64,000 bases of DNA from VXNE01 sp965206615 (lineage in GTDB: Bacteria; Pseudomonadota; Gammaproteobacteria; Pseudomonadales; Azotimanducaceae), in contig CBDBKI010000003.1 in assembly GCA_965206615.1 (NCBI GenBank), forward strand, positions 102,694 through 166,693. The letters are read 5' to 3'. Below are positions 42,068 through 51,677 of the stretch, one piece after another. The number at the start of each line of letters is the position of its first letter. Within the stretch, counting starts at the first letter, position 1. Position numbers and translations under genes: made by a program. The notes beneath the pieces are model-generated. The model saw only the letters and a list, made by a program, of their open reading frames with translations. It was not told the DNA's origin and ran no database searches.

Positions 42068-45000
42068 ATGCCGGGTGTGACGTACGTCGACGCGAGGCAG
42101 CGGCTCTTGGACTGGCTACGCCGCCAGCTCATCGGCCCGGCCGGCGAAGGGAGTCTGGGAACGTCCCCCCTGGAACGATATCCAACGGGGGTGTTGCACC
42201 CGATCGAACCCGACGCGAGTGGTATCGATCCCGCTGCGACGGGAGATGACGAAGCGGAGTCGAACCTGCTCGATGAATTCGACGACCATGAAACGGCAAC
42301 GCATTCGGATGGGGAATCCGATGCCCAGGCGCTGGCGCGGCCGGCACGCCGGCGACGATACGTGCCGCCGTCGTCGGTCGGATTCTCCTGCTGTGTTCGC
42401 GGGGACGTGCGCCTTTCCATCACGGCAACCGCCGCGGCATATGGAGCCACCGGAGAGCGCGGCGAGAGGGGACGATTTCGGACTCGGGAGTACACCCGGT
42501 CCGAGCTCCCGGAATCCACCGTCACCTGGTCGGGAACCGCCGTCGGCGGTGAGACGGGCGAGACGATTTGGGAAGGGCGCGCCGGAATCGACATTCGTGC
42601 ACGGCCCCATCGGGACGGCTGCATCCTCACCGTGACCCTGTGCAACCGAAGGGAGCTGGGTTCCGGCACTCCGGCACGCGAAAGAACCCGTGAACGGGTG
42701 AGCAAGTCGTTGTTCGAGGCCCGGCTCGAGTGCAGCGTCGAGAGTGGCGAGCTCCTCGACTACCCGCGGGTCGATCCGAGCCTGCTGACCGAGGAGGAGC
42801 AGGAGCTCGAGCTTCAGTACCAGGAGCGGCGCATTTTTGCCGTCGGTCATGGTGCGGCTGCGGACTGGGACGTAGGGCCCCGCCGCGCGGCGCGGATCTG
42901 GTCCGAGTTCATGCCCGACGCGGAAGTGCCGATGATGACGGTGAACATCGGCGGCGACGATGCGGTGCTGCGTCTCGCACGTCTCGCCGAGGCGCCGATG
43001 CTCGACGAGCTCGATCGATTCGTCGGCGGCTACGCCGGCTGGGTGGCGGAGCAGGAACGCATTGCGTCCCGGTTCTCGAACGCCGCCGAGCAGGCTGCGG
43101 CAAACCGGATCTCTCGTCGGATGAACGTCGCCCTGGACCGCATGCGTGCGTGCGTGCAGACGCTGCGCAGCGACCGGACCGTGGCGGAGTCGTTCCGGCT
43201 GGCGAATCAGGCGATGCTCGACCAGATGTACCAGGCCCACCGCATCGCCGGCAAGGACACGGAGCCGGACGACTACCGCTGGCGTCCCTTTCAGTTGGCG
43301 TTCCTGCTGACGGTCATGGTATCGACGATCCGCGAAGACGACGATTTTCGCGATGTCCTGGACCTCATCTGGTTTCCCACGGGCGGTGGCAAGACCGAGG
43401 CCTACCTGGGTCTGATCGCGTTCCTGATCGTCTGGCGCCGGCTGAACTATCCCGACTCCGGCGGGGGCACTGCGGCGTTCATGCGCTACACGTTGCGCCT
43501 GCTGACCCGGCAGCAGTTCGAACGGGCCGCGCGCATCGTTTGCGCCCTGGAGCTGATGCGCCGGCGAGACACCGCGCGGCTGGGCGATGCCCCGATCGAC
43601 ATCGGCATCTGGGTCGGGGATGCGATCAGCCCCAATCGGTTCTACAAGGCGAAGGAACTCGTGGAGGACATCAGGGGCGGCCGGACCGAGGCGCGCTACG
43701 AACTGCTGCTGCGAACTTGCACGTGGTGCGGCACGCCGTTCGACCCGACGTACGGGTACCACGCGACGGAAGAAGAATTCCGCTTCCACTGCGTCGATCC
43801 CGGGTGCGATTTCGGCGCCGATCCGCGTCCACTGCCCTGCAACGTGGTGGACGAAGCCCTCTACGAGCAACCGCCGTCGCTCCTGATCGGTACGGTCGAC
43901 AAGTTCGCGCGCATTGCTTGGGAGGAGCGCACAGGCGCGTTCTTCGGCGCCGGCACCGGGTCACGCCCTCCGGAGCTGGTCATCCAGGACGAGCTGCACC
44001 TCATTACCGGTCCCTTGGGGTCAGTCGCGGGTCTCTACGAGGCAGGGCTCGATACGTTGCTTGTTCGGCGCGGCGTTCGTCCCAAGTACGTTGCCTCCAC
44101 CGCGACGATCCGTATGGCGCGCGAGCAGGTACGGCGCCTCTATGCGCGGGAACTCGCCGTGTTTCCCCCGCCGGGCCTGTCACACGGCGATTCCTACTTC
44201 GCGCGCACGGACCGCGAGCGTCCGGGCCGCCTCTATGTCGGCTACCTGGCCCCCATGCTCGATCAGCAGCACTGCATGGCGCCACTCGCCGCCGCCCTGC
44301 TTGCCGGTCCGCGGGCAGTGTTCGACGAAGACGCCGACGCGGACGAGCTGCTCGATGCGTGGTGGACCCTGGTCGTCTACCACGGCAGCCTCAAGGGTGT
44401 GGGCAACAGCCACAACGCCTTCGCGACCGATGTACGCGATTTTGGACGAAGGCTCGCGGACGAGTTCCGGGAAGCGCGCCGTACCGCCGATGCTGGCGAG
44501 TCCGAAGACATGCCGGCGGCGGTCGATTCGGTCTCCGACCGGTTCCGTGGCCCGCACGTCGCGCAGCTCACGAGCCGGCGAACCGCACAGGACAACGCCG
44601 AGACGTTTCAGCGGCTGGAGCATCCCCGGGGGGCCGACCACTGCCTCGACGCGGTGCTGGCGACGAACATGGTGTCCGTCGGCCTCGACGTACCACGTCT
44701 CGCGCTGATGATCGTCAACGGCCAGCCGCTTACCACCGCGGAGTACATCCAGGCGAGCGGCCGCGTCGGCCGGGCCGACGTGCCGGGCCTGGTGTTCGCC
44801 AACTATTACCGGCACCAGGCCCGGAGCCTGTCGCACTACGAGACGTTCCGCCCCTACCACGAGTCCTTCTACCGCTTCGTGGAGCCGAGCAGCGTCACGC
44901 CCCACACGTGGCAGGTTCGGTCCCGCGCGCTCCACGCCGCCCTCGTCATCGCGGTCCGGCACGGGTGCGCGGATCTGCGGAGCAACACTTCGGCGGGTCG

Positions 45001-45322
45001 CTTCGACCGGAATGAACCGGAAGTCAGAGCCGTGATCGCGGCGCTCGAGCGGCGCTGCGCGCTCGCGGCGGCCGAGCCCGGCCAAGCCCACGATACGGTA
45101 TCCCACCTGGATCGTCTCGTCAGCGAGTGGCACGACGAAGCGCGCCGCTGCGAGCGGGAGAGCCGGCAGCTCAACTACCAGGCGCCGAACGGCGAACGGA
45201 ACGCGGACCGGTTGCTCTATGCGCACGGCGACTCGCGCCGCGGCCTGTGGGCGACGCTGAATTCGATGCGGAACGTAGAAGGATCCGGGTTGTTGAAGGT
45301 CCATGACTGGCCACCGACTTGA
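42068..45322 (+). CDS. drmA: DISARM-type helicase DrmA
   Basis: A 1084-residue SF2-like helicase. Motifs in order: Walker A FPTGGGKTEAY (about 437-447); a four-cysteine zinc site CTWCGTPF ... CVDPGC (about 555-582); motif II IQDELHLITGP (about 640); motif III ASTATI; and motif VI QASGRVGRADVPG (about 895). The N-terminal 250 residues are a DrmA-type accessory region. In DISARM, DrmA works with DrmB as the core complex loaded on invading DNA. ATG 42068 is used; GTG 42077 is a possible alternative. It is the first gene of a five-gene run. Confidence 0.85.
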   Translation: MPGVTYVDARQRLLDWLRRQLIGPAGEGSLGTSPLERYPTGVLHPIEPDASGIDPAATGDDEAESNLLDEFDDHETATHSDGESDAQALARPARRRRYVPPSSVGFSCCVRGDVRLSITATAAAYGATGERGERGRFRTREYTRSELPESTVTWSGTAVGGETGETIWEGRAGIDIRARPHRDGCILTVTLCNRRELGSGTPARERTRERVSKSLFEARLECSVESGELLDYPRVDPSLLTEEEQELELQYQERRIFAVGHGAAADWDVGPRRAARIWSEFMPDAEVPMMTVNIGGDDAVLRLARLAEAPMLDELDRFVGGYAGWVAEQERIASRFSNAAEQAAANRISRRMNVALDRMRACVQTLRSDRTVAESFRLANQAMLDQMYQAHRIAGKDTEPDDYRWRPFQLAFLLTVMVSTIREDDDFRDVLDLIWFPTGGGKTEAYLGLIAFLIVWRRLNYPDSGGGTAAFMRYTLRLLTRQQFERAARIVCALELMRRRDTARLGDAPIDIGIWVGDAISPNRFYKAKELVEDIRGGRTEARYELLLRTCTWCGTPFDPTYGYHATEEEFRFHCVDPGCDFGADPRPLPCNVVDEALYEQPPSLLIGTVDKFARIAWEERTGAFFGAGTGSRPPELVIQDELHLITGPLGSVAGLYEAGLDTLLVRRGVRPKYVASTATIRMAREQVRRLYARELAVFPPPGLSHGDSYFARTDRERPGRLYVGYLAPMLDQQHCMAPLAAALLAGPRAVFDEDADADELLDAWWTLVVYHGSLKGVGNSHNAFATDVRDFGRRLADEFREARRTADAGESEDMPAAVDSVSDRFRGPHVAQLTSRRTAQDNAETFQRLEHPRGADHCLDAVLATNMVSVGLDVPRLALMIVNGQPLTTAEYIQASGRVGRADVPGLVFANYYRHQARSLSHYETFRPYHESFYRFVEPSSVTPHTWQVRSRALHAALVIAVRHGCADLRSNTSAGRFDRNEPEVRAVIAALERRCALAAAEPGQAHDTVSHLDRLVSEWHDEARRCERESRQLNYQAPNGERNADRLLYAHGDSRRGLWATLNSMRNVEGSGLLKVHDWPPT

Positions 45323-45372
45323 CGGCGCACGAGCCGATTGTTCCGCTGTGAACGCAAGGGCACTGAGACGCA

Positions 45373-47226
45373 ATGGCTGAAGAGCACGTTCCGGTACGGC
45401 TCTCGCACCTGCTGCGCGACTGCTCGGTGGGCGCCATCGTGCGCGGCCCGGACAGCCTGATGGTGGTGCAGGACATCGGCACGTGGGACCGTGACGGCAG
45501 CGATCCCCTCGAGCGGGAAATCCGCTACGTGGACCGGGTCCGGAGCGCGCTCGGCATTGACCGGGTGCTGTGCGCGCCGCCGCGCGCGACGGAACGGGGC
45601 GGGACGGTTGTCGGATGGATTCCGGCGCTGAAGTTCCCGACGTGGATGCGCTGCCTGTCGTGCGGCCTGCTGCACAGGGCTCCGTGGCGCAGGCCGCGTG
45701 GGAAGCCCGACGACGGCGGGGACACAGAAACGGGCGACGCAGGAGGGTGCAGCGCGTGCGGCGGCAGGCTGGAGCAGGCGCCGTGGGTCCTGGTGCACGA
45801 AGAGGGCTACCTGGCAGACGTCCCCTGGCACGATCTGGCCCATGGCGAGTCCCGCAATGCGGAACAGCGTCAGTGTCGTCGTGACTGGACGCAACCCTAC
45901 CTGAAGCTGGACGAAACCGGCGCCGGTCGCCGCATTGTTTGCACCCGTCCCGCATGCGGCGCGAACGTGAGCTTTCCGTCGGGCGCGCTGCCGCGCATAC
46001 CGTTTCCGGCTCTCACCTGGCAACAGCCCTGGATACGCGAGCCCCCGGCCCAGACCCCGGACGCGCCGGCCTGGCTGATGGAGATCAACGACGTTCGGGT
46101 GCACTCCCCCTCGACCCGCAGCGGGCTCGTCATTCCACCGGAATCGCGCATCTGGCGAGGGACCGTCACCGACCGTCTGTACGGCAGCACCGGGAGTCAA
46201 CAGAGAATCCGGACTGCAAGGAACGACCTGGCACGAAAGGGTGTCGTCAAACAAGTCGCTGGCGACTACGGCTGCACTCCAGACCAGATCGAGAAGGCCA
46301 TGAGGGAGATCGACGCTGGATATCCCTCGTACGGCGCGTCTATCACCGAGACCAAGCTGTTGGCAGACGAGTATCGGGCTCTGACCGCGAAGATCCCTGA
46401 GCTCCGGCCCGACGAGGACTTCGTGACCGAACACCACACGCGCGAATGGCTGGCGCTCGGGCGCACGCTGCAGGGTGGCAACGCGCGTCGCGTGGTACAC
46501 GCCGTCTCGAATGTGATCGCCGTCAACCGGCTGAAGGAAATCATGGTGTTCAACGGGTTCTACCGCGCCGGCGGCGAGCGGCCCACGCCGCCGGACATCA
46601 CGGGCAAGAGCGACTGGCTCCCGGCGATCGAGCTGTATGGCGAGGGCATCTTCTTCACGCTCGACGAAGCGTCGTTACGGCGCTGGGAGGGCAACGAGGC
46701 CCTGCAACGACGCTCGGATGCCTTCAGGCGACGCTATGCGCACTCTGCCGGCCAAGGAGGCCCTGGGTTCGACGTCGACGTCACACCACGCTTCCTGCTT
46801 TGCCACACGCTCGCCCACCTCGCGATTCACCAGCTCGATGCCGAAGCGGGATACCCCGCCGCCTCACTGAAGGAGCGCATCTACTGCGAAACCGGCAAGG
46901 AACCGATGGCGGGCATCCTGATCTATGTGGCGGTCCCGGACGAGGAAGGCTCCCTCGGGGGCTTGATGGAGCTCGCGAGGCCCGAACGATTCCTCCGTCT
47001 GCTAACCGGGGCGTTCGACGCCGCGGCATGGTGTTCGCTGGATCCGGTGTGCGGCGAGCAGGAAGGGCACGGGCCGGACCTGCTGAACCGGGCGGCCTGC
47101 CACGCCTGTACGCTTGTACCGGAGCCGAGCTGTCCGTTTGGCAACGTTCTTCTCGACCGGGTCTTCATCAAGGGCGCGTCGGGCGGAGTTCCCGCCTTTC
47201 TGGACGTTGCAGGGGGGTCTGCCTGA
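45373..47226 (+). CDS. drmB: DISARM-type DUF1998 protein DrmB
   Basis: A 617-residue protein with the DUF1998 signature CHTLAHLAIHQLDAEAGYP and LKERIYC (about 477-505). It has several cysteine pairs likely to bind zinc: RCLSCG (about 93), GCSACGG (about 126), CTRPACG (about 192), and the C-terminal DPVCGE with CHAC and CPFG (about 560-600). DrmB is the obligate partner of DrmA in DISARM; DUF1998 also occurs in other defence helicase systems such as Druantia. ATG 45373 lies 50 bases after drmA. The stop shares its A with the next start (TGATG), so translation is coupled. Confidence 0.85.
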   Translation: MAEEHVPVRLSHLLRDCSVGAIVRGPDSLMVVQDIGTWDRDGSDPLEREIRYVDRVRSALGIDRVLCAPPRATERGGTVVGWIPALKFPTWMRCLSCGLLHRAPWRRPRGKPDDGGDTETGDAGGCSACGGRLEQAPWVLVHEEGYLADVPWHDLAHGESRNAEQRQCRRDWTQPYLKLDETGAGRRIVCTRPACGANVSFPSGALPRIPFPALTWQQPWIREPPAQTPDAPAWLMEINDVRVHSPSTRSGLVIPPESRIWRGTVTDRLYGSTGSQQRIRTARNDLARKGVVKQVAGDYGCTPDQIEKAMREIDAGYPSYGASITETKLLADEYRALTAKIPELRPDEDFVTEHHTREWLALGRTLQGGNARRVVHAVSNVIAVNRLKEIMVFNGFYRAGGERPTPPDITGKSDWLPAIELYGEGIFFTLDEASLRRWEGNEALQRRSDAFRRRYAHSAGQGGPGFDVDVTPRFLLCHTLAHLAIHQLDAEAGYPAASLKERIYCETGKEPMAGILIYVAVPDEEGSLGGLMELARPERFLRLLTGAFDAAAWCSLDPVCGEQEGHGPDLLNRAACHACTLVPEPSCPFGNVLLDRVFIKGASGGVPAFLDVAGGSA

Positions 47227-48389
47227 TGGCCAGGCGCAAGTTCGAGCTGCCGGGCATTCAGGATCTCAGCAAGGAGCAGGAGGCGGCGCGTGCCCTGCCC
47301 AAGGAAGGCCAGCATCTGATCGTCGGCGGGCCAGGAACGGGGAAGTCTGTGCTGGCGCTGATTCGCGCCCGACGCCACCAACGCGATGACGACGACTTGA
47401 TGTTCCTGGTCTTCAACCACCTCCTCAACCGGGCCAGCGACCAATTGTTCGGAACTGGCCTGGTCAGCAAGACCTGGGACAGTTGGTTCCGGAGCACCTT
47501 TCGGGATCTGGCGGGGCAGACCGTTCCCGTGCGGGAGCCGAACGACACCGGATACAGGGAAATCAACTGGGCCCGCGCGGAACAGATCGTGCAGGCGATG
47601 CCGGACGAGGAGACGCCGCGGCCGTCGTTCCTCGTGATCGACGAGGGCCAGGACATGCCGCGAGCGTTCTACAATGCCTTGGTGGGGCTTGGCTTCGACC
47701 GCTTTTTCGTCGTCGCCGATCAGAACCAGCAGATCACGGACGCGAACAGCAGCCGCAAGGACATTGCGGACTGTCTGGCCATCGAGGCGCCCGACGTGAT
47801 CGAACTCAAGCAGAATTATCGCAACGACTACCCGGTGGCGAGGCTGGCAAGAGAGTTCTATACGGGTGATCCCGCGAGTCCGCCCCCCGAGCTTCCGGAG
47901 TCCGCTCCGGGGGCCGTCCCCACGCTGTATTGCTACGACGAGGGTGACCTGGGCGCGGTCGCGGGGCGCGTCCTGCGTCTCGCAGACCGGGATCCACGGA
48001 AGCTTGTTGGCGTCATCGCGCCGAACAATCGCGTGAGAGGGCGCTATCTGGAAGCGCTGCGGTCCGTGCAGGTCCGGCTGGACCACCCGCGGCCCACCGT
48101 CAAGACCTACCATCGGGAGAGCCGTACTGAGGTCGCCTTCGACGAAGGCGGCGTCCTGGTCCTCAATGCGCAGGCGTGCAAGGGGCTCGAGTTCGACACG
48201 GTGGTGCTCGCGGACATCGACGAGCACTTCTTCAGGCGCCAGGACCCGGATGTCGCCAGGCGGCTCTTCTACGTCATGGTTGCGCGCGCGAGGGAGCGGG
48301 TGGTCATGTTGATGAAACGCGGCGAGGGCGGGGACATCGAGAGCATTCTGCCGCGGGACCGGACGGTGCTGAGACGCGAGGATCTGTGA
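47226..48389 (+). CDS. SF1 (UvrD/Rep-like) helicase in the DISARM-related cluster
   Basis: A 387-residue compact superfamily 1 helicase/ATPase. Walker A is VGGPGTGKSVLAL (about 33-45); motif II is VIDEGQDMPRAF (about 138); motif III VVADQNQQIT; motif IV-like LKQNYRN; motif V ACKGLEFDTVVLAD; and motif VI FYVMVARARERVVML (about 345). It has no nuclease domain and lacks the large 1B and 2B insertions of full UvrD. Stop and start codons are shared with drmB and abut the next gene, so this is one transcript. Canonical DISARM has no such gene, which makes the cluster unusual. Confidence 0.83.
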   Translation: MARRKFELPGIQDLSKEQEAARALPKEGQHLIVGGPGTGKSVLALIRARRHQRDDDDLMFLVFNHLLNRASDQLFGTGLVSKTWDSWFRSTFRDLAGQTVPVREPNDTGYREINWARAEQIVQAMPDEETPRPSFLVIDEGQDMPRAFYNALVGLGFDRFFVVADQNQQITDANSSRKDIADCLAIEAPDVIELKQNYRNDYPVARLAREFYTGDPASPPPELPESAPGAVPTLYCYDEGDLGAVAGRVLRLADRDPRKLVGVIAPNNRVRGRYLEALRSVQVRLDHPRPTVKTYHRESRTEVAFDEGGVLVLNAQACKGLEFDTVVLADIDEHFFRRQDPDVARRLFYVMVARARERVVMLMKRGEGGDIESILPRDRTVLRREDL

Positions 48390-49976
48390 ATGGCCACCGA
48401 CGACATGTTCGAGGCGACAAGCATGCCTGCCCCGGCCAAGGGACCGGAGTCGGGACTCCTCGTGACCAATCACCTGAACCTGATGTACATGCTGGCGGCG
48501 GGGCTCGTGCTGCCACCGGAGGGATTCGCAGACAAGTACTACCGCGACACCCTCGCTGACTTTCCGGGTTGGATTCCTCTGTTTGTTGGCAAGGCGCCGA
48601 TGGACGCGATCGAGTCTGCAACCAGGGAAGCGGGACACCTCAAACCGACCATCGTTCAAGTCGGCTTGTCCAGGTTGTCGGGTCCAGTGATGGCCATGGC
48701 TGACGACGGTGTCGAGGAGTTTGATTTTCCTGATCGACTCACCGGGTCTGAGCGGGTGATCCTGGTGCCCGCGCCGCTACCCACTTCCTGGATCGAGTGC
48801 ATCACCTTTCGGTCGGTGGACGACAGGCGGGCGTGCGAAGCGGACGCGAAGGATTTCGGCAACGTGCCGCTGGAGGACTTCAAACGAGACACCAGGAAGA
48901 AGGCACTGTTCACCAAGGCTCCGAACGAGCGGTGGCCGCCCACAGCTGGCCCCCCGGAGCGAGCGGTCCCACTCCAGCAGCCGCTGGCTGCCGGCGGCGT
49001 CATGGCGATGCTGCTCCGGTTCGCCAACCTCGGCGATGAGGCGGTTCGTGCTTGCCGGGTTGCATTCGATCCCGACGATGGCGCGCCGGGGTCAGGCGAA
49101 TATCACCCCACCCTGGCCGGACTCGGGCCCTGGGTCGGGGCGAGGGCAGAGTCGCTGCCGGCACCTCCGGATTCGGGGCAGGATCGGGTCGGCCTGCAGA
49201 ACGCCTCCCAAGCGCACCTCTTCTGGGAAGCCGTAGTACGTCTGGTGGCATGGCGTGACGCCGGCCGGGCCGGCAGCGCCGAGAATGTGCTCATCGATCA
49301 CCTCGCCGCAGCCGCGAATGCCCTTGACCCACGATTACAGGCCGGGGTGAGAAAGCTCCACGATACGCTCGAGTCCCTGACCGGCATCGGGGACGCCACC
49401 GCAAGCGAGCTGTTCGAACGGCACGACACGCCGCTCGCGCATGCCATGACGCTCTTCTTCCTGCGCCGCGACTGCGCAGACCTCCACGCCTACGCCAGCG
49501 ATCGGCTCGCCGAGCCGGACTGGCTGGCCGCCGCCATCCTGTTCGGGGTCCGGGACGGTTGGATGAACCTCCCACTGACGCTCCGTGCTGGCCGCGAGCT
49601 CTCGGATGCCGTCTCCCATCGCATGGCATGCCTGTCGCATCGTATTGCCGGGACCGGACTTGAGCTCGGAGAAGCGCCGCCCAGGGTCCGCCCGTTGCGT
49701 GAGCTGTTTGGCGACGGCTCGAAATGGCGCTCGGGCGAGCAATCTGCGGCACTGACACTGGCACGGACGCAGAAGTGGGACTGCGTTCACACCCGCATCG
49801 GCCTCGGTGCTGGCGAGTACCGGCTCGTCGTCAAGGCAGGTTCGGTGTCCATCGAAGTGCCCGGCGAGCCCCGGATCTCGCCCGAAGTGGACCGGGATCG
49901 ATTCTTCGAGCTGCTGTCCGGCGTGCGTCTGGACCACGCGACCGAGGTGAGGGTACGCATGGAGCTCGGGGGCTGA
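48390..49976 (+). CDS. Unrecognised 528-residue protein of the DISARM-related cluster
   Basis: I recognise no domain. It begins directly at the TGA of the helicase gene (ATG 48390). The N-terminal part (1-180) is mixed alpha/beta, with segments such as SGLLVTNHLNLMYMLAAGLV and LTGSERVILVPAPLPTSWIE. The central part (200-400) is helix-rich with SELFERHDTPLAHAMTLFFL. The C-terminal 130 residues are again mixed (GEYRLVVKAGSVSIEVPGEP). No signal peptide, membrane segment or obvious catalytic motif. Lying between two helicases in one operon, it may recognise DNA, phage proteins or bridge the complex. It could fill the role of DrmE or DrmC but resembles neither that I can see. Confidence 0.75.
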   Translation: MATDDMFEATSMPAPAKGPESGLLVTNHLNLMYMLAAGLVLPPEGFADKYYRDTLADFPGWIPLFVGKAPMDAIESATREAGHLKPTIVQVGLSRLSGPVMAMADDGVEEFDFPDRLTGSERVILVPAPLPTSWIECITFRSVDDRRACEADAKDFGNVPLEDFKRDTRKKALFTKAPNERWPPTAGPPERAVPLQQPLAAGGVMAMLLRFANLGDEAVRACRVAFDPDDGAPGSGEYHPTLAGLGPWVGARAESLPAPPDSGQDRVGLQNASQAHLFWEAVVRLVAWRDAGRAGSAENVLIDHLAAAANALDPRLQAGVRKLHDTLESLTGIGDATASELFERHDTPLAHAMTLFFLRRDCADLHAYASDRLAEPDWLAAAILFGVRDGWMNLPLTLRAGRELSDAVSHRMACLSHRIAGTGLELGEAPPRVRPLRELFGDGSKWRSGEQSAALTLARTQKWDCVHTRIGLGAGEYRLVVKAGSVSIEVPGEPRISPEVDRDRFFELLSGVRLDHATEVRVRMELGG

Positions 49977-49984
49977 GGGGCGCC

Positions 49985-51571
49985 ATGCGCATGGTCCCGC
50001 CATCGCCCCACGATACCGCCAGTCGGGCGGAGGGTCGGATATTCGAGAGACTGCGCACGGCCTTTGACGATCGCTACGCGGCCTTTCACTCCCTGAGGCC
50101 CACCCGGCATCCCTACAAACGGTTTCCGGAAATCGACTTCGTCATCTGCGGTCCAGAAGGTCTGTATGTGCTTGAAGTGAAAGGTGGAGGGGTCGCCCGT
50201 CACGACGGCGTCTGGCAGTACCGGAACCGGTACGGGCGGTCGACGCCGTCTCATGAAGGACCGTTCCGGCAGGCAGAGTGGGCGCTTCACGGATTGATGG
50301 AAGACCTTCGTGCCAATCTCCCCGCGGCTGTGCTGGCGCGGTTCACTACCGGCTACGGGGTGGTGTTTCCGGATTGCGAATGGGGGAGCGAGAGCGCCGA
50401 GTGGGACCTCGAGGTCCTAGCCGACGCGCGGCGCATCCGCAACCTCGAAGGCTGGCTGCGCGAGCTGTTCGAGTACTGGCGTGCGCGGGACAGACGGCGA
50501 GTCCGGCCCGATGACCGCGACGTCGAGAGACTTCAGACGTACTTGCGTCCGGAGGTGGACGCGCGGGCGCCCGAAAGCGACGTCTCGTTGTTCGAGCAGG
50601 TGGAGGACGCGCGGGGGCGCATCGCGCGGTTGACCGATGAGCAGATGCGCATGGCGGACGTGGCGGAGGCGAATCCTCGGGTGCTCTGCGCGGGTGGCGC
50701 CGGCACGGGCAAGACGTTCCTCGCCGAGCGGCTGGCGCGGCGTTGGGCCGAAGCCGGCCTGCAGGTGGCTCTGGTGTGCCGCTCTCCTTGGCTCCGCCAC
50801 TTCCTCGCGTCTCGGCTTCCTATGCCCGGACTGACGATATCGCTCATCGACGGCGTGCGCCGCGATTGCCAGCGGGCCGGACTGGAACGGTTCGACGCCT
50901 TGATCGTCGACGAAGGGCAGGACTTGTTCGAGATGCGCTGGATCGAGGTGCTGGACGAGGTGCTTGCGGGGGGATTGGAGGCGGGGCGCTGGTGCTGGTT
51001 CAATGATCTGAACAACCAGTCGCTGAGCCCTCTCTTCGAGCGGCGTGCGAAGGACCATGTGGAGTCGCTCGACCCCGTGCGAGTGCCGTTGCGCATCAAC
51101 TGCCGCAATACGCGGGTCATTCTCGAGTGGATACAGACCACGCTCGACGCCGATCTCGGCGTGCAAGGCGCGGGCGCGGGACCGCTTGTTCGCCGGCATG
51201 ATGCGGCTGATCGGCGGGAGTCAGCGGAGCGGGTGGCCGGCGAAATAGACGAGCTGGTGGTCGCTGGCGGACTCACTCCTGGATCGGTGACCATTCTTTC
51301 GCCGTTCGATCTTGCGGAGTCTTCCATCGCCTGGCTGCCCGCGGACGTCGCACGCCGGGTCCGGCGGCTGGATGCCTACTCGATACGTGGACTGCCTGGA
51401 AGCAAGGTTGGGTTCGCGAAGATCGAGGAGTTCAAGGGTCTTGAGAATGAGGCGATCATCGTCGTGGATCTTCCGGCCCCGGCTGCAGCGAATCGGCACT
51501 CGGCCGAGCACTACGTGGCGATGAGCCGGGCACGCTCGGTGCTGTCGCTGGTCTTTCTCGATTCGACCTGA
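49985..51571 (+). CDS. NERD-domain nuclease fused to an SF1 helicase
   Basis: A 528-residue fusion. Residues 15-130 form a NERD (nuclease-related) domain with the restriction-like core EIDFVICGPEGLYVLEVKGG (Asp about 51, Glu-x-Lys about 63-65). A UvrD-like helicase follows: Walker A CAGGAGTGKTFLAERL (about 237-252), motif II VDEGQDLFEMRW (about 308), motif V EEFKGLENEAIIVVD (about 481), and motif VI YVAMSRARSVLSLVF (about 511). ATG 49985 has GAGGGG upstream; ATG 49991 is possible. It is the last gene of the cluster and the likely DNA-cutting effector. Confidence 0.85.
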   Translation: MRMVPPSPHDTASRAEGRIFERLRTAFDDRYAAFHSLRPTRHPYKRFPEIDFVICGPEGLYVLEVKGGGVARHDGVWQYRNRYGRSTPSHEGPFRQAEWALHGLMEDLRANLPAAVLARFTTGYGVVFPDCEWGSESAEWDLEVLADARRIRNLEGWLRELFEYWRARDRRRVRPDDRDVERLQTYLRPEVDARAPESDVSLFEQVEDARGRIARLTDEQMRMADVAEANPRVLCAGGAGTGKTFLAERLARRWAEAGLQVALVCRSPWLRHFLASRLPMPGLTISLIDGVRRDCQRAGLERFDALIVDEGQDLFEMRWIEVLDEVLAGGLEAGRWCWFNDLNNQSLSPLFERRAKDHVESLDPVRVPLRINCRNTRVILEWIQTTLDADLGVQGAGAGPLVRRHDAADRRESAERVAGEIDELVVAGGLTPGSVTILSPFDLAESSIAWLPADVARRVRRLDAYSIRGLPGSKVGFAKIEEFKGLENEAIIVVDLPAPAAANRHSAEHYVAMSRARSVLSLVFLDST

Positions 51572-51677
51572 GTGGCGCGGCGCGAAACCTTGCGAGCGAC
51601 TCGGGCGGGGTTCGGGTTGGAGAAGCGTCGATCGGGGTCGGTGCAATCCTGGTCGAGAGCGAGCCGTACGGACGTGC

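Noticed and set aside
41847..42080. Small 77-codon gene just upstream of drmA
   Set aside because: No ribosome-binding site, no family features, Gly/Arg-rich start, and it overlaps the drmA start.
42068..51571. Druantia or BREX instead of a DISARM-related system
   Set aside because: DUF1998 is a separate protein beside a DrmA-type helicase; there is no DruA (DUF4338), no PglZ, no BrxC and no methyltransferase.
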